DNA from: Syngnathus acus | Lineage: Eukaryota; Chordata; Actinopteri; Syngnathiformes; Syngnathidae | Length of the DNA stretch: 64,000 nucleotides | NCBI RefSeq assembly: GCF_901709675.1 | Contig: NC_051088.1 | Location: forward strand, 7,098,693 to 7,162,692 | Direction of reading: 5' to 3' | Shown here: positions 29,918-50,500 of the stretch, one piece after another | How positions within the stretch are numbered: the first letter of the stretch is position 1 | Layout: each line of letters opens with the position of its first letter | Notes under the pieces: generated by a model | The model's database searches: none | Seen by the model: only the letters and a program-made list of their open reading frames with translations | What the model was told of the DNA's origin: nothing | Made by a program: the position numbers and the translations under genes

Positions 29918-30230
29918 CGCTGCTATCATAACAACACAAACGGGTGCAGCTAAAAGCACATCCGCGACATGCTAAAACAGACGCGGTCGTGGTGAATGGA
30001 AATCAGGATTCATTCAAGCGTGGAGGCGGCCGACATAACCCGGGAACTATCGAGTACTCGTCGATGTCAGATATTGGCTAAAGTGGTAGGGCGCATTGCC
30101 CCCTCTTCCCAACCGGAACCTAAAGCTCCAACTCGTCTTCCCCATCGGGCGTGTTTCCGCGTTGGACCGACCGTGGCAAAGCATAATAACGAGAAAGTGT
30201 GCAATTTCGGTTGGAATTACGTGTGAATGC
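29918..30230 (-). promoter_or_regulatory. dalrd3: dalrd3 5' UTR / promoter region
   Basis: GC-richer, CpG-containing DNA immediately upstream of the dalrd3 start, abruptly followed by AT-rich spacer. The transcription start cannot be placed. I saw no divergent gene on the plus strand. Confidence 0.4.
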
Positions 30231-30520
30231 TAAAATGCGTTAATGTGGACGCAAATGTGTGAGAATTTAAAAATAAACTAATACTGTACATAATTTACTA
30301 AATTTGAATGAATAGTATTTGAATAGAAGCTGGAGTGGAAACATACCCTGTGCAAGGATCGAACCGGTACCTCCCCAAGTATAGTTAGGGTTTCCAACTA
30401 CGGGAAGTGTTTAAAATTAGGGGTTGAAACTAGGGTTCGGGTTTGGTCGTTGGGTTTCAAACTGGGTCAAATTTGAAATTGACCAAATTTGGACAAGTGT
30501 GCTCAACTGTGATGATAGAT

Positions 30521-30837
30521 CAGGGGTGTCAAACTCGTTTTTTTTGCGGGCCACATTGTAGTCATAGCTTCTTTCGGAGGGCCATTATGACTGTCAACCC
30601 AAATAAATGTATGAGCACCCCATATTTTATACAGTAAAAGCTAAAAAATAAACTGACAAATAACTCGTTTTCAAATCAGACGAGTAAAAACTGGTCAAAT
30701 ATTAAAAAAAAAAAAGATATTAAAAGTGAAGACAATTTGCAATTCTAGTGATAACACACGGATTTGATGCACAATTTGTCTTCGCGGGCCACATAAAATG
30801 ATGTGGCGGGCTGTATCAGCCCCCCAGGCCACCTGTG
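30521..30837. mobile_element. hAT-like MITE, family copy 1
   Basis: The 317-bp element starts CAGGGGTGTCAAACTC and ends ACCTGTG, with a perfect 8-bp target duplication TGATAGAT at 30513-30520 and 30838-30845. It is a close copy of the element at 39910-40234 but has lost about 14 bp just inside the right end. The interior is non-coding. Confidence 0.9.
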
Positions 30838-30892
30838 TGATAGATGGGCAAACAAGCATTCATGCTATTTACACCAATATAGTGTTATCTTA

Positions 30893-31200
30893 TAAAGCCT
30901 ATCCCAGTTGACTTCGGGCAGTAGGCGGGATACACCCTGAACTGGTCACCAGCCAATGCAGGCCACACATAGATGAACAACCATTCACACTCACAATCAC
31001 ACCTACTCTCAAATTCGGGTGCTCAATTGGCCTACCATGCCTGTTGTTGGAGTCTGGCAGGAGAACGGAGTACCCGAGAGTACCCATGCAGGCATGGAAG
31101 AACATGCAAACTCCACACGAGAAGACCAGAGCTGGAATCAAACCCCACACCTTTGAACTGTGAGGCGGAGGTGCTAACCAGTGTTCCATTGTGCTGCCAA
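30893..31200 (-). repeat. tRNA-headed fish SINE
   Basis: On the minus strand the head lies at about 31200 (GGCAGCACAATGGAACACTG, then a tRNA-like GTTCAAAGGTGTGGGGTTTG), and the body runs down to the GGGATAGGC tail near 30900. This is the same repeat as at 35119-35465 and 59811-60085. The B box is decayed. Confidence 0.75.
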
Positions 31201-32924
31201 CAGCAATAATAATATGAATAATAATAGTAATAATAATATAGAAACGTATCATGGAGATAATAATGTAGTATTTATTTGTGATCATTTCTTGTAGACAGTC
31301 TTATAAACATCTGAAAGAAATATAATGTGGTAAATGTAATCTGAGAGATAGTATGGTTGCATTAAAATTCCACATAGGCTACTGATGAAGATTTATATTT
31401 GGTGTCATTCTTTACTGACACGGGATTCCCGGTTGCGTTCTGTTGGCTAAGCAAGCCGGGAGAAAACGTGTCATTGAGGAAAATCACCAACGAGTCTTCC
31501 AAACATGTTTTCGGTACAACAATCCTGAACCCAAAAAAAACCCCATCAGTTGGTGTTTGTACTACTATAAACCATCAAATTCAATTAGGAATCACAAACT
31601 ATGGGATGTGGGCAGCTCAGGTGTTGAGATGTCTTATGCGTGGTGGGATGGAAACGGAGCCCCTAACCAGCTGGAGGTCCGAATCACAGCTGCATTATGG
31701 GTTCCGTTACAATCCCACCCGCCAAAATAAAAGGTGGGCATCTCGTCCTGACAACACTCCTGAAAAGGAGAAGAGAATTACATATTTTACATATAAAACA
31801 CACAATCCATACACTATTTTCGTAATTGTAGTGTATACACAACAGACACATTTTTTTTATAGGCCCGATGGGATTTTGTTACCATGACAATGACTGGAAC
31901 GGCGCTCTGGTGTGACCAGGTAAACAGTTTCTTGTACTCAAACAGTCTAGAGTGCGTAGACAGTCAATCGCTTTAACGAAAGACATTTTCATTAAAGGAG
32001 GCAGCACTTCATCTTCATGCCACTAGATTACACTCAGTCAATCACTGTCTGGAAACAACACCAAAACTCAATAGCCCTCATTTGCCCCATGTGAACAAAT
32101 TACCCTTAATTTGCCAGTGCAAATACGATCAGCTAAAATTAATCTGTGCCGATACTGTAGCGCTGCTTTGCTTTTAGCATTGACATGATAGTGATTGAGT
32201 TAATCTTCAACCAGCTGAGCTTCAAGTCATGATTAATGGGCAAAGGAACACTTGAGAAATTCTTGTTCACAAATGCATGTTCAGAAATAGGCAACTCACA
32301 AAAGATTTACCTGATTGTTAAATTTTACCCAATAGGAAAGGAGGCACCAAAATTCCTCAAATGTTGACAACGTCACTGACTGGGAATTGAACACAGATGG
32401 TGGAGTTAACAACTACACTCTCAATTACTTCAAGAACATTATGTAATAGTAAATGCTATTGAGTTTGTAGAACTGTGCTAGATTAGCAAAAACGCAAAGA
32501 AGTGGTGTACAACTAAAATGGTAACACAGCTCATACAACACCGTGATGAGTAAACACATTTCGGTGACAGGAGAAAATAAATAGCGAATTATAATTGTTT
32601 GTTCCTCTTTCAGCTGTGTGTCAAGGTCAGCGAGAATAGATTGCTCTTGTTTTGGTTCCCAATACAGGGATGTGACACAAGGTGTTGCTCATTGCAGGGG
32701 CACACCTATTCTGGTGGGATGCGGGGCCTTGGCCACCCCAAAATCCGGAGAAATCTTTGACTTTTTGCTTAATCACCTCAATGTTATGTTATATGTGGCT
32801 GCCTTTCTCTGTACAACCGCCCTAAATTCACCCGCTCAATTCACCCCAGCACACATTACCCACCCATCCACACACATCCACACACCCAAGATTGATGTGC
32901 CTGAAGACAATGCTGCCCACTCAC
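31201..32924. other. intergenic spacer, no gene seen
   Basis: AT-rich DNA with an AAT-rich run at 31203-31240. A tRNA-like stretch on the plus strand at about 31605-31700 (CAGCTCAGGTGTTGAG, then GAGGTCCGAATCAC) may be another degraded SINE head. The long plus-strand frames here are not recognisable proteins. Confidence 0.45.
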
Positions 32925-34595
32925 CTGCTGTTTCTTTTGTGGACATAATAGGAGCTGCCTTGTCTTGAAAAACCAGTTGACTCTGAAGGGAAAGTAAAAC
33001 TCATCGTGTCACACGAGGTCGGCTGGATGTGCCTGACTAGAATGGAGACAAACTCTGACAGGAGGTTCTGCTGACTAGAAGCTAGGAGCAGGAAGTCCTG
33101 AACACATGGATTGAAACACTTTTTTTTTTTTTTTTACTCAGACTAATGAGGAGCAAATAACGATAGTCAGCTTGAAGTTAAAGGCTCATACGAGTCACAC
33201 ACAAAGAAGTAAATGACACCCACACACACGGTGATGAGATTGTGTAAAAGTATGCAGGTTTGTTGTGTATCTCACCAGGGCTGCAGTGTCCCTCTTCTCT
33301 TCCTCGTCGAGCAGTGGCGTCTTGTCAAACAACTTCCTCTTTATAAGCACTTCACATTCATTTCACTTTCATTTCTAACCGCAAGACATAACTCCTCCTT
33401 CCTGATTCATCTCCTAGCTGGAGAGGGAAATCACTCTGTCTTTTAGTCTTGTTTTTACACATTTGAAGCAGACAGCATTTTGAATACACACACAGGACCT
33501 ACTGTTAAAGTACTTTTTTGGGTTCATTATTCCAATGCTTTCATATTTAAAAATACAATATTAATACATACATTATGACAAACAAAAACTGCTTTAAGAT
33601 TTTTTTTTAATACATATCCAGGACTGTTTTCCCAACTTCAATGATCTATAAATGTGAAGCTTTTATTTTATTTTACAAAGTTTCTAAAATGTTATACACC
33701 CCTTTTAAGGTAATAAAATGCAAATATTTGTACCGACTCTTTCGATTTTACTGATGTATTTTTGATGAAATTTGTTACTTAAATTACTTTTGTTCACCCA
33801 TTATTTTTTCCCTTAAAAAGGAATCAGTACGGATTATCTTTTCTTTTTTTAATTTATGAAAGTAATGCTGCTGTTTAATAATGAAATACACTAACTACGA
33901 TTGCTCATTTTATGTTGCATTCAGAGATTGTTGTAATCATTGCCCACAACTTTGGACACATTAGCAAAATCTAATGCGCTCCAACAAGAGCTGTAATTGC
34001 CTTTAAAAAGACAATTAATGATTGGTTATGATTGGTAATTTCACAAATTATTTACTAATAAGTTACTTTGGTAAAGCAGCAGCCAAGGCCAAAACCTATT
34101 TGCAGTAACACACATTGCAGGTATGTTGTGAGAATTTCCTTTCCTGCTAAAAACCAATCACATTTCATCAGTGAAGACCTTTACTGAGGGGAAAAAGAAA
34201 ATCAAATGTTTGGCACTCATCAAATATGGTGAAATTGATCTGCTGTACAAATCACAACGTAACATTCAAAACATAACATTAGTTTCACAGTCTGTGTGCA
34301 GTTGGGTCGTAGAATATGAACTAGATGTTAAAATTCCAAGCTAGACAAAATTTATAGATACTAGCACTCATGCCATTTAATTGTGAATGTGTCAATGATG
34401 AGTGAACATAACAGATGAGGACGCAAGGCAGGTGAGACCAACAGAGTGTGACCACTACAATTCCCACACGACTGTTGAATATCAGGCCCGGAAAGTCCGG
34501 TGGATTTGTCTGCGTTACCTGATCCTCCCTGGAGACGAGGTGCAGGTGAGCGGGCTTGGCACGGCCAAGTACGAGTAAAAACTCTTCTGCGTCTT
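32925..34595 (-). CDS. candidate exons of an unidentified gene
   Basis: Four minus-strand segments look like internal coding exons. (i) 34595-34519, 77 nt after a strong CTTCATCTTAG acceptor, reads DAEEFLLVLGRAKPAHLHL and ends at a GTAACG donor. (ii) About 33345-33276 reads KLFDKTPLLDEEEKRDTAAL and ends at GTGAGA; its acceptor is uncertain. (iii) 33097-33038 follows TGTGTTCAG and reads DFLLLASSQQNLLSEFVSIL up to a GTCAGG donor, with a longer open alternative. (iv) 32982-32925 follows TTTCCCTTCAG and reads SQLVFQDKAAPIMSTKETA up to GTGAGT. Segments ii-iv join in phase 0. I do not recognise the family and found no start, stop or connecting exon. It could be a real gene between dalrd3 and impdh2, or a decayed one. 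Confidence 0.35.
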
Positions 34596-35118
34596 CTAAG
34601 ATGAAGAACGGTTGTCATGGCAAATATCTTTTGAGTTCCAAAACAAGGATCAACAGCACCAAAAGGGACATTAACTCACTAGGATTGTACCTTTCGCTAT
34701 GATGTAACATTTCTGGTTAAGGTTAGCCAATTAAGCATTTCGTCGCCCTCGTGTTGTGTAGAGCTGTGGTGTCAAAATTAACCAATTAATTGACAACAAA
34801 TCAATTATCACATTCATCCCCTAGTATCGTAAACAATCGAAAAGTCATTTAGTGCAATTGTTTCATGAAAGATTGTCCAAATCTTCTGATTTCAGGCTCT
34901 CAGAAGTAATCATTCTGATTTCTTTAACTTTTCATGCAAGCAGACTGATTTATCTTTCCGGTTTGATCAAAATAAGATATTTGCAAACATCTGCTTTGGA
35001 AAACAATGACTATCAATCCATTTTGTGTGATGTTGATCAGTTTTTTTTTTTTTTTTAATTATGAAATAATACCAAATAAACAAAACTAATTGGTTAATAA
35101 AACAATAATTGGGGGGAA

Positions 35119-35465
35119 ATCCATCCATCCATTATCTGTACCACTTGTCCCCACGGGGATCGCTGGTGTGCCGGAGCCTATTCCAGCCGTCAGCGGGGGA
35201 CACCCTGAACCGGTTGCCAGACAATTGCAGGGCACTCAGAGACGAACAACCATCCCCACTCACCCCTACTATCAATTTAGGGTGTTCAATCGGCTTACCA
35301 AGCATGTTCTTGGGATGTGGGAGGAAACCGGAGTTCCCGAGGGAAACCCATGCAGGAACGGGGAGAATATGTAAACTCGACACAGGGAGGGCCGGAGGTG
35401 GAATCGAACCCGCACCCTTTGAACTGTGAGGCGGACGTACTGACTTGTGTTTCACTGTGCCAATT
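35119..35465 (-). repeat. tRNA-headed fish SINE, nearly complete
   Basis: On the minus strand the head begins near 35465 (GGCACAGTGAAACACAAGTC) with a good B box GGGTTCGATTCC near 35400-35411. The body follows with TGGGTTTCCCTCGGGAACTC and TCCTCCCACATCCCAAGAAC, and the tail ends in GGATGGATGGAT at 35119. This is the best-preserved copy in the window. Confidence 0.85.
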
Positions 35466-35549
35466 GCAGTTTTATCTTACTTTAATTTAGTTAACATTTT
35501 GCAAATGAATGAGATTAAATGAGAATCTTTTGTGAAAAATAGTGTAACT

Positions 35550-35555
35550 TTTATT
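35550..35555 (-). terminator. impdh2: impdh2 poly(A) signal (AATAAA)
   Basis: AATAAA on the minus strand about 275 nt after the impdh2 stop codon gives a plausible compact 3' UTR (about 35535-35830). Confidence 0.6.
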
Positions 35556-35830
35556 CTTTGAAAATTAACACATCCATATAGTGAACACTTTCTGTAACAA
35601 CATGGAAGGCATTAGAGATCACCGACTCATAAGGCTTAGTTGTCCTTGACACATTATTCCAGGATGCATAGAAGACATTAATTAACTGGAAGACTTGATG
35701 AATAGAAATGCTTTGAGGTCATGCATATGTGCACGAGTGAGAGTGTGACAATATGAAAAGAATATGACAAAAAAACCTGGAGAGTTTTGCCATCATAACG
35801 TAGGAAGGACTGTCTCCAGCTGAAGGTTCT

Positions 35831-45101
<9,271 letters not shown>

Positions 45102-45262
45102 GACATCCAATGACACCTTCACGGCTCTATGCACTTGTGAATTGCGAAATAAAAAAATAGCGACGCTATGTACACAGAGACCGCGTGGGTAAAGACCAAG
45201 AACTTTATTCTTGACCTCCCTTTTCAGTGAGCGCGGTCCAAGTGTCAAAGCAGCTTCGAATG

Positions 45263-45341
45263 GACGTCAAACTAGCTGTCCAAGCCCACTCGAACATCGC
45301 GAGTCACCATGTGCTCCCTGCGACCGCATGTAATGACGTCA
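45263..45341. promoter_or_regulatory. impdh2: paired CRE-like sites upstream of impdh2
   Basis: A perfect palindromic CRE, TGACGTCA (45334-45341), and a near match, GGACGTCA (about 45262-45269), lie about 240 and 165 bp upstream of the impdh2 ATG. As I recall, tandem CRE motifs for CREB/ATF were reported in the human IMPDH2 promoter, so the arrangement may be conserved. The match is short and position is the main support. Confidence 0.5.
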
Positions 45342-46181
45342 CGTCCGCTCGCACCCCACACTGAACGGAAGACATTTCTATAGACAGGACCATTCGCGGG
45401 AGATCATGAAGAGATCCGGGTGGTTCACAATTTTCAGCTTGTACATATTTAGAATTATGCAAAGAAAACAAACAAAAAAAATACAATATTCGTGGTACTC
45501 CAAATGGTCACTCGTGATTAGTTTCTGTGAAAAAGTATGTAGTAATGTCTTTTAATGATCACAAAAACCCAACACCCCACAGGTCATACTTTGCCTGCAG
45601 CTAACGAGAGACCAATCTTTCTTTTACACTGGACATTACATTGAAACCAGCAACTGAATCATATGTGCAAGTTCATTTTCTGCACTGTCATTTCAAATAA
45701 TGTCTCGTTCTTATATTATAAAGGGATATTTTTTATAAAATCATATTAGTTGAAAAAAAATTGAAAAATGCGCAACTAATCGGGATTAGTATCAGAATCT
45801 GCAGATGTTCCTCATAGATGGTTGGTATCGGCGAAACCTGATTTGAACACCCATAGCTTATTTTACAAATATTTTGATCATTTACGATGAAACAATTGCT
45901 GAAGAAAGATTTTCACGGAAAAAGTGCAAAAAACATTACAGGACACTTGATAAAATGTTCAGTGTACTGGATCAAAGAATGGCGCAGGTCCTAAATTAAT
46001 ACAGAAAAAAATGTGAAAGGTGATACGGGCTTCAGAGACTTTGTTTGAACTGTGCATGACATGTAAGCATTGCAATTAATACACAAGACAAGGTTTCAGT
46101 TTTAAAAACTCTCTCAGTAATTCTATTTTCTGTATTAATGTACAACTGTTGAAAATTACAGCACTTTTTGGAAGCTTTTTC
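45342..46181. other. spacer between impdh2 promoter and arih2 3' end
   Basis: No gene is seen. A segment around 45750-45860 with GGGATTAGTATC and GGTATCGGCGAAACC may be an old transposon fragment. Confidence 0.45.
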
Positions 46182-46187
46182 TTTATT
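46182..46187 (-). terminator. arih2: candidate arih2 poly(A) signal (AATAAA)
   Basis: AATAAA on the minus strand about 1.4 kb after the arih2 stop. If used, 46.18-47.58 kb is the 3' UTR. No nearer canonical signal was noticed. Confidence 0.4.
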
Positions 46188-47585
46188 CTTTTTTTTTTAA
46201 CCATCTATCAACAGCCATTTTTATCCAGAAGAAATGTGAACAATGTGAGCAAGGAAGAGAGGAGGAAAACCAAAGCCCCAAAATGATGAAATGGTGGTGA
46301 TCAACACAAGAGAGGAGAGCATCCAAATGAGGGGAAAGGAGTACAATAAATGTTTGGCAGACTGAATGCCTCATGTGTGTTGTTGTACTAAGTGAAATGA
46401 AAACTACTACACCTATGATCTGCCATGAGCAGTTAACGGCGTGCAGACTCTATGCCGTGTTATCTTTGAACTTGTTCACAGAGTCAATTAAGGATTTTAT
46501 CCACCTGAGAACGGTGAAGCAGATGTGCTGAATCGATTCCACAGGATAAAGTTAAAGATTGTATATTTGCAAGTCAGGCAATCATAATGGATTAAAAAGA
46601 ACTCTTTTCTTGTGAGCATTTATATTCTGGTGCTTTTTATAACACGGTATGTGAGATATTATTTTGTTTTCAAACTTTCGTGGCAGGCCGGATCAAGGGG
46701 CACATTCTTTGTAGGTTGCCCACCCTGTTTCAAGTAATATTAGCAGAGAGCATCTAAGGATCAATTTATTTTTCCAAGATCATAACAACCAGCAACTTTT
46801 TTTCTGGCATTTGTGGTCAAAGTATTTTATGTTTGGCAATGACAAAAATCACATGTAAAGTGTGTTGATTGTGGCCCAGAAATTCCCCAAAACAAAACAA
46901 CACACATTCATCTGCATTATGTTCTGTATGTGAACAATGTACCATGCAAATTAAAATGCTACATTTTGCCCAAGTTATGTAAGAAGGATACAGATGGTTT
47001 GGATTACTTGTAAATTAAATTAGCCAACTAAATGAAAACACAAATACATGTCATATGTAAATGTGTGCGATACAACTGCCACAAAGTGTCGACTAGGCTT
47101 TATGGTCTCAGCACTAGTAGTAACACCTTTGTTGACAAAAATTACAAACTGATTTGACCTTTCTATTTTTTTTTTTTAAATTATTCTATCTTTTTGTGTG
47201 TCTGGGACCAGTATGATGCTAGACATTAACGGTATTTGAGACACACATCTGAATCTAACGGTGTGCTCTGATCAAGATGTTTAACTTGGGTGATGGTGTT
47301 AAAGCCGAAACATGGTGATAGACCATGAGAGGAGGGTGGGGCAAGAGATACAATCGTGCCATTTCATGACTTTGCAGCATTTTAGGAGTGAGATAAGGAA
47401 GAGAGAAAGACAGAATGTGACAAAGCAAATGAGCGTTGTTGATAAGGAAAAAGGACACTGGACTTCAGCCCGGGTGTGGTCACTGAAGGAAGCAAACGTT
47501 AAGTGGGGCAAGTAACAGCGGGAAGGTAGGAAAGAAGAAAGGACGGACAAAAGAGATGCTGGTGCTCCGCAGTCTCAATGGCGCT

Positions 47586-50500
47586 TCAGGTGTCGTGGAA
47601 ATCCTTCAGCAGCGTGCGTCGCCTTTGCTCAGCAATGTGCATCTGATTCTCCAGCTCCTGTTTACACGGAGAAAAGGAAGCTTGAAACTTTCCCTAAGTT
47701 GCATTTACACAACACGCCTCAAGTTGCAGTGGTACTTTGACTTACAAGTTGAGTTTGTTCCACTCCAAAGCTTGTATAGATTTCTTCCTCATTTTCAATT
47801 TTGCCAATGAAAATCAAAAGAAACGCAACTAATTCATTTTGCTCCCCACCCCAAAAAAACTATCACCTTTGTTGTTTCATGTTTTTGACAAATACCACTG
47901 TCTTGCATTAAAATATAAAGAAAATAAAAATAAATATAGTGTAATTACTACACACTGGGGGAAAAAAAAAAAAAGTCACAAAAACAAAATGTAGTTGATT
48001 TGTGCCTTTAAGGGGCAGGGCCTAGTGAGTGAAGTTGGGAACTTGCCTTGGCTGCCTGTGTCTGGGAGTGATTTTTGGCTGAATGTAGCGCTTTGCCAAC
48101 TTCTCATTTTGTGTGTGTGTGTAACTGAGCGTGACTAAGATTCTCCTTGTTTTTCTCACTTCTATTGAGCAGCTACCGATCAAAAGGTTGCCGTAACTCA
48201 AATTTTGTCTTGGAGGAAAAAAAACAAGCCGGGGCACTCGTATGTCAAGGTACCACTGTGTACTACAGTAATTCTGACTAAATACAGCACTGTACTGAAA
48301 TAAATACTAAATAAGTAATCAACTCTATATGTGTTTTTCTTTTTAAGAATATGACATCACCAAACATGCATCCCAGTGTTTCACTGCATGCAGTACACTA
48401 TCTTTATATATTTTTATCTAGGCGCTTTCATTAACACCAGAATGCCACATTTCATTCGTGACTCGCAATAGTTTTGAGAGGGAGTCTTACCCCTCTGTCG
48501 CTGGCACTGAGATCGACCTCGCCTCCCACCACTGCCCTCTCGTAGCTGTCCACCCGCTCCACTTTCCACGACAAGTTCTCAATCTCCGCCTCCAGCTGGG
48601 CCTGCTGGTACTCAAACTGCAGCAAAGAAAACCAACATCAACACGCACTCAAGCTTTTATCTCTCTTCTCTCCATTTGCCCCCTCTCAAAACACATCTGA
48701 GTAGGCGCATATTATTGTTGTCTTGTCATCTCATTTTTTTTTTCCAAACAAAAGAGAGTGAAGTTGATGAATCAATCAGGCAATAAGACAGTTTCTCACC
48801 AGTTTTTTGCGTGGGCCAGACATGTAATAGGCATAAGGATACGTATACTGCAGTGTGTAGCGACACTGGAAGCAAAGAAACAACACAGAAGAGGCATCAG
48901 TGAAACACAGAAATTGTCAATTAAAAAGATTCTCTGCACCCTACTGTTGCAAACAGACTCATGCCTGACTTGTTTCTGCAAGCACAGGGCACAATTTTGA
49001 ACAGTAATGTTCGCACAGACGCAAGAACTAACACAACATGAGAAGTGTTCTGTTCTGACTGTTTCATTCTTATGACAAAGTATCACTTATTTTATTACCA
49101 TCTTAGGAGTCTCGCTTACTGCACTTCCGATTTATTTTTAAATCAAATTTGCTCAATACGTCATGGAACATACCAATTTGTACATCTGGCACAAAAATCG
49201 AAAAACAAACCAAGCAACCAAAACACCTAAATCCCAAGGAAGGAAAAACTACCTTCGCTAGAAGCTTTGCAGCATTATGAAGGTACTGCCAGTCAATCCA
49301 GGTTCCAAGGTTGTTCATCACTCTCTCCTGGATCTTCTCCTGGATCCTTTGATACGTCTGAGCCTCCAGCTGTAGAGACTTGTTATGGTTCTCCCACTGG
49401 TGCAGGAAACACACAGAAAATATATACATGTATGCAGACCCCAACATATGCAACGGAAAATCTTCATCATCATCATCATCATCAAAGGCAAGGAATTGTT
49501 TTCTCTTTTTTTATTCCTGTACTGTTTCATTCTATTACTGTTCCGAAATACGACAAAATTCGGTTAACATCGCCGCACAGGAACGGAACGACATCGTAAA
49601 CCGAGGACCCCCTGTATTAGTAATTATTCAAAGACCAAAATACGCTCGCTCACCGTCATGTTGCTTACTCACCCTCTCAAAGTAGAAGAGATATTTCTTG
49701 AGAGCCTCTCTGGCTTGAGCCTGCTGGCTCTGGTTGACTATATCGGGGTTTTCTTTGTAGCGACTGCACTCGTAGTATTCACTGCCATGTGTCTTCCAGT
49801 CACCCAGACACATCCAGCAGAAGTCTGAAAATAAAAAGTTAAAATCATTCATTCAACAGTTTTCAGCCTTGTTTTGAGCGAACACCTAAATGGTTAGATT
49901 ACTAATTATTGCTACTACTTATTATTTGGGCAGACACAGTTCATTTCGTTTTTGCTAGGTCAGCAGCTATGGCTGTATCATGGCCAATACAGACAGAAAA
50001 AGAAAACCAATCAAATGACGTTTAGACCAACCACCAAAAATATAAATAGACTAAATACGTTTTTTTAACGTCAAGACATGCTAAAAAGTTCAAAACCATT
50101 AAAGGTGGGACTTTATTAAAGATATCTACAATAGTATCGTTTTCAAAAAACAGTTCAAACATTTTTTTGACCAATTACATGCATGCTTCATTGTATAAAT
50201 CACTGTTCATATGCAATCAGGGCAATTAGACTGACTCTTATTTTATGCGCAGTTCAAAGTCCTGCAGAAATACTTTAGACTTGTTTAAAATTTTGTCTGG
50301 ACAGGACATTCCATGTATTGATTGAATCTCGAACTTACCATGCTTGCACTTGGAGCATTGCTGGAATAAACAAACAAGATATTTTTGTCAAAGCAAGCAA
50401 ACAATAACAATTGTAACTAAGCCTATAAAGACTACATTGTACAAATATTAAAGATTCTGTGCAAAAATTAAGTGTTGCAGACTCAAATAGAAGAGACTAC

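Noticed and set aside
31399-31887. 162-codon plus-strand frame
   Set aside because: No recognisable domain or splice context, and it overlaps a tRNA-like, SINE-looking segment.
35777-35822. Apparent exon reading WRQSFLRYDGKTLQ on the minus strand just after the impdh2 stop
   Set aside because: It lies between the impdh2 stop codon and its AATAAA signal, so it is 3' UTR. Its phase also does not fit the next candidate segment at 34595.
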